This document shows, one piece after another, positions 16,548 to 24,347 of a stretch of DNA of 46,841 nt. The notes beneath the pieces are model-generated. The model was not told the origin of the DNA, did no database searches, and was given only the letters and a program-made list of their open reading frames with translations. This DNA comes from Candidatus Alistipes faecavium (GTDB taxonomy: Bacteria; Bacteroidota; Bacteroidia; Bacteroidales; Rikenellaceae). The translations under genes were made by a program, and so were the position numbers. Within the stretch, counting starts at the first letter, position 1. Each line of letters opens with the position of its first letter. Location of the stretch: the NCBI GenBank assembly GCA_019118605.1, contig DWYP01000004.1, forward strand, positions 1-46,841, read 5' to 3'.

Positions 16548-17843
16548 TCAGCGGATCTCCCGCAGCAGCGCAGCATAACGCTTCACCACCGCGAGCGTCG
16601 AACTGTCGCTGGCAAAGACAGAGTTGAGACCCTGCTGCTCCTGCGCGGGATCGCCCGTGTAGTCGTCGCCGCGCTCCCAATAGATATGGTCCTCCGAAAG
16701 CTCGGCAAATCCGCCCCAGGCCCAGAAATTGCACCCTGCGAATCCCCCTCCGCGCTGCATGTCCTCGTGAATGTACGCGAAGACAGCCTCGTAATAGCGG
16801 TCGCGGCAGGTCGTCGCGGAGGCCTTGTCGAAGCGGAACCCGTCGCGCGGGAACCCGAACTCCTCCATCACCACCGGCTTCCCGTGGCGCGCGGCCACGG
16901 CCAGATGGGCGTCGATATAATCCCTCGTATTGGCGATCGCCGTCCCGAGGTTGGCCCCGACATCCTCCTTCTGGATCCAGCCCCAGTTGTAGGGCCAGAT
17001 ATGGATGGTCATGTAGTCGATGTTCGGATCGGCATGCACCGCCTCATAGAGCGACATGTCGCCCTCGCTGCCGGCCGATCCTTCGCTGCCTGTCGAAAGC
17101 AGGTGGTTCGGATCCAGCGACTTGATCAGCGCCGCCACCTCCTTCATCCAGCGCGTGTAGCCGGCTTTTCCCGCCTCGCTGAACGCCCGGGGCTCGTTGC
17201 CGATCTGCCAGGCCATGATCGCCGGGTCGTCGACATACTTCAGCCCCGTATAGGCGTTGGTGCGCGTGACGATGTAGCGCACGTGGTCGGCGAACAGGCG
17301 GTGCGCCTGCTCGTTGTCGGCATACCGGGCGACATACTCCTGGAAGGCATCCCAGCCGTCGACAGCCGGAACCGGCGCCTTGCCGCAGCCCGCCCACTCG
17401 AGATACTGCGAATAACCGCCCGACCACTCCCAGCTGTTGTTCAGGTAGAGCACGGCGTACATGCCGCGTTTGCCCATCTCGGCAAGCAGAAAGTCTAATC
17501 CGTCGAGGATCTCCGGGTTGTAGACCCCGGGGGCTATCTGGAGCGCCGGCTCGACCTTCGAGGTCACGCCGTCGGCTCCGTCGGCTCCGACCAGGATGCG
17601 CAGGTTGTCGATCCCCGACTCTTTCAGGAAGTCGAGCTCGCGCAGCAGCCGCGTGCGGTCGCCGCCTTCGCCCTGCGACCCGAGGATCGCTCCGTACCAG
17701 AAATTGGCGCCCACATAGGAGTAGGGTTTCCCGTCGAGGAAAAAGCGTCCGTCACGCACCGTGACGAAGGACTGCTCCCCGGCAGGAGTGCACGCCGCGG
17801 CCGCCAGGGCCAACGTCGCACAGATCATGGTTCCGAGTTTCAT
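16548..17843 (-). CDS. GH5 endo-beta-1,4-mannanase lipoprotein (GH5_7-like)
   Basis: 431-aa lipoprotein (AAAC lipobox, Cys18). The GH5 barrel shows YVGANFWYGA, the acid/base in AWQIGNEP (E217), the conserved HIWPYNWGW loop and the nucleophile in MEEFGFPRD (E328). These match mannan endo-1,4-beta-mannosidases of subfamily GH5_7. The start at 17843 is set by the lipoprotein signal; the open frame to 18065 is Arg/Ser-rich shadow inside the GH28-like gene. The gap to that gene is only 13 nt. Together with three GH26 enzymes this makes a second fold for cutting the same backbone. Confidence 0.9.
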   Translation of the reverse strand: MKLGTMICATLALAAAACTPAGEQSFVTVRDGRFFLDGKPYSYVGANFWYGAILGSQGEGGDRTRLLRELDFLKESGIDNLRILVGADGADGVTSKVEPALQIAPGVYNPEILDGLDFLLAEMGKRGMYAVLYLNNSWEWSGGYSQYLEWAGCGKAPVPAVDGWDAFQEYVARYADNEQAHRLFADHVRYIVTRTNAYTGLKYVDDPAIMAWQIGNEPRAFSEAGKAGYTRWMKEVAALIKSLDPNHLLSTGSEGSAGSEGDMSLYEAVHADPNIDYMTIHIWPYNWGWIQKEDVGANLGTAIANTRDYIDAHLAVAARHGKPVVMEEFGFPRDGFRFDKASATTCRDRYYEAVFAYIHEDMQRGGGFAGCNFWAWGGFAELSEDHIYWERGDDYTGDPAQEQQGLNSVFASDSSTLAVVKRYAALLREIR

Positions 17844-17856
17844 GGTTCGCGTTTTT

Positions 17857-19371
17857 TTATTTGTAGAAACGGGCCTCGACGCCGGAGCAGTCGCGCGTCG
17901 AAAGGACGGGAAGTTTCGGATTCGACGGCGACGGCTCGGCCTTCGTATTGTGGATCCGGAGGTTGTCGACGCGCACCGCCTCGACGGCATGGGTATGGTA
18001 GGGTTTGTACGCACACGAGGGATCCCACGAGATAATGCCCTGGTTAAAACAGATGTTCTTCGCATGCTCGATGTAGACGACCGGAATGTTGCTCTCGAAG
18101 AGCTCCTTGCCCTGAACGATGTTGGGCCGCAGGTCGAAATTGCCCCCGGCGCGCTCTTCCCAGGCGCCGGTGCGCATGCGGAATTCGAAGTTGGAGAACG
18201 TCACGTTCTCGATCGCCGACTCGTCCGACGAGTAGATCACCACGGAGTTCTCGGCAAGGGCCGTCACGTTCGTGAAATGGATGTTGCGGATCATCCCCAC
18301 CGGATTGTCCGGAACGCCGCGCATGGCCGAGATCTTGATCGGCTCGCCGTTGCCCCACCAGTCACCCGAATGCAGGCGCGTCTCGATGCGGATATTCGAG
18401 AAGCAGACGTTGTCCAGCCCGCCCGAATCGCGCACGGTCATGTTGATGCCGCAATTCGAGTCGTAGATCACGATGTTGCTGAAGTTGTAGTTCGACATCG
18501 GGTTCTGGTCCCAGCCGCCGATGCGGATGGCGCTCGAGCGCGAACGCAGGATGCAGTTCGAGACATTGATGTTCTTCGACGGGCGGCGGATCCCCCGGAA
18601 TCCCGGATCGCCGAAATGCTCGGCATACCCGGCCAGCACGATGGCGTCGTCGCCGCACGAGAAGCAGCAGTCCGAGACGTCGACGTTGCTCGACGAAATG
18701 ATGTCGAGGCCGTCGCTGTTGGGGATCAGCAGGTTGTTGTCGATCGTCAGGCCGTGAACCTTGATCCGGTCGCAGTGCACCAGCACGAACGTCCAGTAGG
18801 GAGCGTCGATGCAGGTGAAGTTCGAGAGGCGCACGTCGGTGCAGTTCGAGAAGACGATCATCTGGTGGAAGCGCTCCTTCGGATTCAGCGGCCCGTCGCC
18901 CACCCCGGCGTCAAGCCGGCGGAAATTCTCGCCCTGACGGACATAGTTCAGCACGTCGCCCAGGATCCGCTTGGGACGGTCGGTCTCCATGAACTCCATG
19001 CCCTGGCCGAAAATGACGCCGTTGCCCGTAATGGAGACATTGGTGCAGCCCTCGGTGTAGAACACGCCGTCGAGTTCCTTGCTGTGGCGCGTATACTGGC
19101 TGAGATCCGTGGTGGCGATCAGGCGGGCGCCCGTCTCGAAGCGGAATTCGACGTTCGAGCGCAGGCTGATCGTCCCGACCAGGTAGTCGCCGGCAGGGAC
19201 ATGGACTACTCCGCCTCCGGCGGCAGCGCAGGCGTCGATCGCCGACTGGATGGACTTCGTTGCAAGTTGTTTGCCGTCGGGCGCGGCTCCGAAATCAAGA
19301 ATATTGTAGGTCGCGGCATGGGCCGAGATCCCGAAAAACAGGCACAATGCGGCCCAAACGAATCGTTTCAT
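17857..19371 (-). CDS. GH28-like right-handed beta-helix protein with altered catalytic motifs
   Basis: 504-aa secreted protein (signal peptide about 1-19) with the polygalacturonase-type beta-helix: YNILDFGAAPDG start, a run of helical coils, PNSDGLDI (218-224) and CGDDAIVL (239-246). In classic GH28 enzymes these supply three catalytic aspartates, and D220, D241 and D242 are present. The expected GHG histidine motif is replaced by RSSAIRIGG (278-286), and no RIK substrate-binding motif is seen (TVRDSG instead). It is therefore probably not a polygalacturonase; an uncommon side-chain glycosidase or a substrate-binding role is possible. It is the first enzyme gene after the glycan-binding lipoprotein. 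Confidence 0.82.
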   Translation of the reverse strand: MKRFVWAALCLFFGISAHAATYNILDFGAAPDGKQLATKSIQSAIDACAAAGGGVVHVPAGDYLVGTISLRSNVEFRFETGARLIATTDLSQYTRHSKELDGVFYTEGCTNVSITGNGVIFGQGMEFMETDRPKRILGDVLNYVRQGENFRRLDAGVGDGPLNPKERFHQMIVFSNCTDVRLSNFTCIDAPYWTFVLVHCDRIKVHGLTIDNNLLIPNSDGLDIISSSNVDVSDCCFSCGDDAIVLAGYAEHFGDPGFRGIRRPSKNINVSNCILRSRSSAIRIGGWDQNPMSNYNFSNIVIYDSNCGINMTVRDSGGLDNVCFSNIRIETRLHSGDWWGNGEPIKISAMRGVPDNPVGMIRNIHFTNVTALAENSVVIYSSDESAIENVTFSNFEFRMRTGAWEERAGGNFDLRPNIVQGKELFESNIPVVYIEHAKNICFNQGIISWDPSCAYKPYHTHAVEAVRVDNLRIHNTKAEPSPSNPKLPVLSTRDCSGVEARFYK

Positions 19372-19421
19372 GTAAAGTCGGTACGGTTTCGCGGTTAGTG
19401 TATGCAGGGACATGCAGGCAG

Positions 19422-19454
19422 GTGCCGTCCCGGCTTTTTCGGCCGGGACGACAC
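19422..19454 (-). promoter_or_regulatory. Intercistronic hairpin between the glycan-binding protein and enzyme genes
   Basis: GTG-C-CGTCCCGGC / GCCGGGACG-A-CAC: a 12-bp stem with one mismatch and a 7-nt loop. No T-run follows on the minus strand, so it is more likely an RNA-stability or partial-termination element than a full stop. Confidence 0.5.
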
Positions 19455-19467
19455 TCGCTGTCCGCCA

Positions 19468-20607
19468 CTATTCGATCTTGCTGATACGCAGGTTGTCGAT
19501 GCACCAGTAGGACTCCTTGCCGGTGCCGGCTGCATGGAACACCACGATAAAGTTGGGCCAGTCCGCCCACTCCGAAATCAGGGTTACGGTCTCCGAGAGC
19601 GGGATGCTGTAGGTGCGCCACTCGCCCGTGGGGAACGACGCATCCTCTCCCCACCGGTAGCCCGAAGGATTGTCGCCATTGGGGTTGAAGAGGACAAACG
19701 GATCGGCCAGGGGTTTCACTGCATAGCATTCGAATTTCAACGCATACTCCGCCACATGATCCACAAAGTTCTCCGGACGCTTGCCGAACGACTGATAGAT
19801 GATGCTCTGCCAGTCCCAATTCCCGGGATAGGTGTTATGGTAACGCATGTACTTGCCCGATATGCCTTCGGGATCGGTCGCCTCGCCTCCGGGATCGCTC
19901 GGGCCCGAAATGTAATATACCTTGTAGGTCTCGTCCGACACCTTGTTTTCGAAATTCTGTATCAGGTACTCCTCGTCCTTGTATTTTCCGGGGCAGGGGA
20001 CTGTGATGACATCGCTTCGGAGCGTCAGCGTGGTATTGGCGGGGACGTTGGCGGGAACGGTAACCGACACGGACGTCTTGTTCACGGCAACGATCGGGGC
20101 CTCGATGTCACCGAAAAGCACCACTCCGTCGTCGGGCGTCATGTTGTAGAGGTCGAAATAGCTTCCGTTGATCACCAGCGTCGATCCGGCGGGGGTATAT
20201 TCGCAGGCCATGCCGTCAACCACCAGTTCGGGAACGGTCACTTCGAGCGGGGCTTCCACGGTGCGGCCTTGTTTGTCGGTGAGTTTAAGTTTGTTGTCTA
20301 TGACGGTCGGGACGGTATAAGGCACACGCAGGAGAATCGAACCGTTGAGGAGTGTCATGTCGGTAGGTTTCACAACCTCGACATCGTTGATAAAGGCAGA
20401 GGCTACGTTATTGAGATTCACACCCTGAACCAGCAGCAGCTGATCGATTGCTGCCACGGAGACATCTTCATAGGTTTTGGGATTGACAATGCGGGTAATC
20501 TCCATGGGGCCGTCGTTCGTCTCGACCAGCCACGTAGGACTCTCTTCGCATCCGACAATCGCCAAACTTGCAAGGGCGACAAGAACGCCCAAAAACCTCG
20601 TTTTCAT
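19468..20607 (-). CDS. Surface glycan-binding lipoprotein (SusE/F-position, IPT/TIG repeats)
   Basis: 379-aa lipoprotein (lipobox AIVGC, Cys20, followed by acidic EES, consistent with surface export). The middle consists of Ig-like IPT/TIG-type repeats (about 35-130 and 130-210), and a C-terminal beta-sandwich (about 215-379) ends in YWCIDNLRISKIE, typical of Bacteroidetes glycan-binding surface proteins. No catalytic motif is seen. It is the first gene of the minus-strand mannan operon and is divergent from susC. Mannan binding is inferred from context. Confidence 0.82.
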   Translation of the reverse strand: MKTRFLGVLVALASLAIVGCEESPTWLVETNDGPMEITRIVNPKTYEDVSVAAIDQLLLVQGVNLNNVASAFINDVEVVKPTDMTLLNGSILLRVPYTVPTVIDNKLKLTDKQGRTVEAPLEVTVPELVVDGMACEYTPAGSTLVINGSYFDLYNMTPDDGVVLFGDIEAPIVAVNKTSVSVTVPANVPANTTLTLRSDVITVPCPGKYKDEEYLIQNFENKVSDETYKVYYISGPSDPGGEATDPEGISGKYMRYHNTYPGNWDWQSIIYQSFGKRPENFVDHVAEYALKFECYAVKPLADPFVLFNPNGDNPSGYRWGEDASFPTGEWRTYSIPLSETVTLISEWADWPNFIVVFHAAGTGKESYWCIDNLRISKIE

Positions 20608-20719
20608 GTTTTTGCGGTTGTTTAGTTTAGTTACGGACCGACACGAGCCTGACTAACTAAGCATGAACAAGTACGCAAAGCACGATGTAAACAAATCGGG
20701 TATGATGAGGTTTACGGCA

Positions 20720-20751
20720 CAAAAGTATAATACTTTTTTCAGATATGCAAA
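20720..20751 (-). promoter_or_regulatory. Promoter of the minus-strand mannan operon
   Basis: Minus strand TTTG (20748-20751), exactly 20 bp, TACTTTTG (20720-20727): a full consensus match. The start is near 20713, giving a leader of about 105 nt before the glycan-binding protein. Confidence 0.75.
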
Positions 20752-20805
20752 TTTTTGCAGCCTTTTTTATGCTTTTTTCTCCTCTGTCAAGATTCGAAAA
20801 AATTA

Positions 20806-20858
20806 TTCATGATCGGTGCATGAAATCAAAATGCCATACGACCATGCATCACAACATG
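20806..20858. promoter_or_regulatory. Putative operator region between divergent promoters
   Basis: Contains an inverted repeat TTCATG-N7-CATGAA (20806-20824). ATGC-like words recur at 20820, 20831, 20844 and 20856, spaced 11-13 bp, about one helical turn. It lies between the operon promoter and the susC promoter. Binding by the AraC regulator is an inference. The rest of 20608-21131 shows no gene. Confidence 0.4.
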
Positions 20859-21028
20859 CTAATAAATACATTTATATAAGGTATTGCTACCTCCGGGCCC
20901 GATTCAGGCGGCAACCCCGTATTCCTCCGGGAACGCCCCGGCACCCCGGGATCGGAAAAATTCGCGGAAATGTTATGAAAGTATCATAGTTTAGCGTATA
21001 AGCATCATTCCAATATAAAAAAAGAGTC

Positions 21029-21036
21029 TATTTTTG
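21029..21036 (+). promoter_or_regulatory. susC promoter -7 element
   Basis: TATTTTTG matches TAnnTTTG; no good -33 TTTG is seen, consistent with an activator-dependent promoter. Predicted start is near 21043 and the leader about 90 nt. Confidence 0.55.
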
Positions 21037-21131
21037 TAATGAACCCAAGGACCGACACTCCTGCCAACCTGAGAACGTATGCCAAAGTCAAACGCCAAAC
21101 ACCTTCTTGTATCGAATTAAAACTTCTACGA

Positions 21132-24100
21132 ATGAAACGAATAATTACGTTGTGTTTCGTGTTCCTGTTATCGGGAGCCCTCGCGGTTTCCGCCCAAAAC
21201 AAGAACATATCGGGCACGATCGTCGACGGGGTGACCAACGAACCCCTGACCGGCGCGTCGATCATAGCCTCAGGCACCCAGATCGGCACCACAAGCGGTG
21301 CAAACGGAGATTTCCAACTCTCCATTCCTTCCAACGTCACCCAACTGGAGATCAGCTTCATCGGCTATTTTTCGCAAACCGTTTCCGTCGCAGGAGGCAG
21401 CAAAAGCAGGATCAACGTCCAGCTGCAGCCCGACGCTGAAAATATCGACGAGATCGTCGTGATCGGTTACGGCGCCGTAAAGAAAAGCGACCTGACCGGT
21501 TCGGTCGCCTCGCTCAAATCGAGCGACCTGATGAAATCCAGCCCGCTGAACGCCCAGCAGGGCATGCAGGGACGCGTCGCCGGCGTGAACGTGCTGGCAA
21601 GCGACGGAGCCCCCGGCGGAGGCATCTCGATTCAGATCCGCGGAACAAACTCCTTCCTGGGAAACACCGAACCGCTCTACGTGATCGACGGCGTGCCGAT
21701 GACCACCTCCAACAGCCAGGAGACCGTCTCGCTCGATTCGGACAACATCTCCTCGCGAAACGCCCTCGCGTTCCTCAACCCCGCCGACATCGAATCCATC
21801 GAAATCCTCAAGGACGCATCGTCGACCGCCATCTACGGTTCGCGCGGCTCGAACGGCGTCGTGCTCATCACCACCAAACAGGGTCGCAGCGATGAGGCCA
21901 AGATCAACATCAACTACTCGCTCTCGGTGGCACAGGTCGCCAAGAAAATCAACATGCTCTCGCCCCGCGAATATGCCGAATACCGGAACATCACCTATGT
22001 CAACACACAGCTTATCAACGGCATGACCTCCTTCTCGCCGGCAAACGTACCCTATCGGGGCCTCCTGAACGAAGAAACCGGATATTACTCGAAAGGCCCC
22101 GAGGACTTCGATGCCACGGATCACACCTACTGGCAGGACCAGATCTTCCGCACGGCCATAAGCCATGACCTGAACCTCAATATCAGCGGCACCGGAAAAG
22201 GCCTCGACTACTCTTTCAGCGGCGGATTCCTTCAGCAGGAAGGTGTGGTCATCAACTCCGACTACACCCGTTACAACTTCAAGGTCAATGTCAACAAACA
22301 GATCAAGCGCTGGATGAAGTTCGGCACCTCGACCAACTTCTCCTACTCGATCTCCAACATGCTGAAGAACGCCACGAACTCCTGGAGCAACGGAAACGAG
22401 GGCGTGATCCGCTCGGCGCTCTACTTCCCGTCGACCTACACGATGGACGACCCGCTGATCGACCGCGACGGATACCAGATGGTAACCAACCCCGTGGACT
22501 ACGCCAACGCGCTCAACGAGTACAAGAACTACAACATCTACACTTCGAACTACGGGCTTTTCACACTGGCGAAAGGTCTGATATTCAAAACTTCGCTCGG
22601 ATACAGCGTGTCGCTCAACTTCGCCAACCAGTACTACAACCGCGACCTGTGGGAGGGACGCGAGCCGATCAACGGAAAATCGGGCGCCGGGGACAACATG
22701 TGGTCGTCGCTCGTCTTCGACAACCTGTTCATGTACAACCGCGACTTCGGGAAGCACAACGTCAGCGCCACGCTGGGAACCTCGTGGGAATCCTCCAACT
22801 GGTACAACAAGACGGTCCTCGTGCAGGGATTCGGCACCGACCTGACAAACGGGTGGCTGCTGGGCGATGCCGCAGAGATGGTTTCGGCCTCCTCGTCGAA
22901 AGGCGATTCGCAGCTCTTCTCGATCATCATGCGCGCAGCCTACAACTACGACAATCGCTACTACGTGACTTTCACCGCCCGTGAGGACTACTCGAGCAAG
23001 TTCACCAAAGGGAACCGCGGAGCGTTCTTCCCCTCGGTCGGCGTATCGTGGCGCATGTCGGAGGAGCGGTTTATCAAGGAGAACCCCGTCGGGAAGGTCA
23101 TCACCAACCTCAAATTCCGTTACAGCTACGGTCTCTCGGGCAACCAGGCCATCACCTCCTACGCGACCTTCGCCAACCTTACGGGAGCCAACTACCCCTT
23201 CGGGGGTACCGTGATCAACGGATACGCCACCGACATCAACAACCCCGGCAACAAGAACCTGAAATGGGAGACTACCTACCAGCATGACGCCGGTATCGAC
23301 CTGCAGCTCTTCAACCGCATCGACCTGACCGTCGACCTCTACCGCAAGACGACCGAAGACCTGCTCCAGGAGCGTCAGAAGGCCACCTCAACGGGTCTGA
23401 GCCGCGTACTCGACAACTTCGGATCGGTTCTGAACCAGGGTCTCGAGATCTCGCTCAACGCCAACATCATCGCGCGCAACGACATGCACTGGTCCATCGG
23501 CGGAAACATCGCCTTCAACGAGAACAAGATCATCGAGCTCGGCACCGACCGCCAGTTCCCCAACACGCTGTGGAACTCCTTCAAGCCCTTCGTACTTGAG
23601 GAGGGCCGCCCGATCGGTCAGATCATGGGATTCGTCGAGGACGGCATCTGGTCCTCGCGCGAGGAGGTCATCAACAGCGCGCAGTTCCAGAAACAGTATC
23701 CCGGTTACACGGTCGACTCGAACGACAGCGCCACCGAGACGCTGATCAACAAGAAGTGGCTGGGAGAGGCCCGCTACAAGGACCTCGACGGCGATGACGA
23801 GATCACCGACAACGACATCGACTACCTGGGAACCACCAACCCGAAATACACCTACGGGTTCAACACCTCTTTCTCCTACAAGGGGTTCGACCTGAACGTT
23901 CTCTTCCAGGGCGTGTACGGCAACATGATTCTCAACCAGCCGCTGATCCGCTGGTGCGACATCGGCAACACCCGCAACATTCCCGTCGACATCCTCAAGA
24001 GGGCCTGGAGCCCCGACAACCCCAACGGCACGGCCCCGAAGCTCTACGACACCTCCGACGACCGGACGGTGCGCGTATCGAGACGGTACTTTGAGGACGG

Positions 24101-24335
24101 TTCCTACCTTAAGCTGCGCTCGGTAAGCATCGGCTACACCTTCAACAACCCCATCAAGGGCATCGGAAGCCTCCGCATATCGCTCTCGGGCAACAACCTT
24201 CTGACCTGGACCGACTATTCGGGATACGATCCGGAAGTGAACTCCTTCGGTTCCGACCCCCAGACCCGCGGTATCGACAGCGGCGCCTACCCGCAATCGC
24301 GCTCCTTTATTTTCGGTGTTAACCTCACTTTCTAA
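21132..24335 (+). CDS. SusC-family TonB-dependent outer-membrane glycan transporter
   Basis: 1067-aa outer-membrane receptor forming a complex with SusD to import oligosaccharides using TonB energy. Order of domains: signal peptide (about 1-22), carboxypeptidase-D regulatory-like domain (about 25-110, GTIVDGVTNEPLTGASI), plug with the SusC signature (GYGAVKKSDLTGSV, then IQIRGTNSFLGNTEPLYVID and SSTAIYGSRGSNGVVLITTK), then a 22-strand barrel ending in an aromatic residue (FIFGVNLTF). The start at 21132 is set by the signal peptide; the frame opens at 21039, at the promoter. It is divergent from the mannan operon and followed after 12 nt by susD. The substrate, beta-manno-oligosaccharides, is inferred from the locus. 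Confidence 0.95.
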   Translation: MKRIITLCFVFLLSGALAVSAQNKNISGTIVDGVTNEPLTGASIIASGTQIGTTSGANGDFQLSIPSNVTQLEISFIGYFSQTVSVAGGSKSRINVQLQPDAENIDEIVVIGYGAVKKSDLTGSVASLKSSDLMKSSPLNAQQGMQGRVAGVNVLASDGAPGGGISIQIRGTNSFLGNTEPLYVIDGVPMTTSNSQETVSLDSDNISSRNALAFLNPADIESIEILKDASSTAIYGSRGSNGVVLITTKQGRSDEAKININYSLSVAQVAKKINMLSPREYAEYRNITYVNTQLINGMTSFSPANVPYRGLLNEETGYYSKGPEDFDATDHTYWQDQIFRTAISHDLNLNISGTGKGLDYSFSGGFLQQEGVVINSDYTRYNFKVNVNKQIKRWMKFGTSTNFSYSISNMLKNATNSWSNGNEGVIRSALYFPSTYTMDDPLIDRDGYQMVTNPVDYANALNEYKNYNIYTSNYGLFTLAKGLIFKTSLGYSVSLNFANQYYNRDLWEGREPINGKSGAGDNMWSSLVFDNLFMYNRDFGKHNVSATLGTSWESSNWYNKTVLVQGFGTDLTNGWLLGDAAEMVSASSSKGDSQLFSIIMRAAYNYDNRYYVTFTAREDYSSKFTKGNRGAFFPSVGVSWRMSEERFIKENPVGKVITNLKFRYSYGLSGNQAITSYATFANLTGANYPFGGTVINGYATDINNPGNKNLKWETTYQHDAGIDLQLFNRIDLTVDLYRKTTEDLLQERQKATSTGLSRVLDNFGSVLNQGLEISLNANIIARNDMHWSIGGNIAFNENKIIELGTDRQFPNTLWNSFKPFVLEEGRPIGQIMGFVEDGIWSSREEVINSAQFQKQYPGYTVDSNDSATETLINKKWLGEARYKDLDGDDEITDNDIDYLGTTNPKYTYGFNTSFSYKGFDLNVLFQGVYGNMILNQPLIRWCDIGNTRNIPVDILKRAWSPDNPNGTAPKLYDTSDDRTVRVSRRYFEDGSYLKLRSVSIGYTFNNPIKGIGSLRISLSGNNLLTWTDYSGYDPEVNSFGSDPQTRGIDSGAYPQSRSFIFGVNLTF

Positions 24336-24347
24336 CAGAACACGAAC

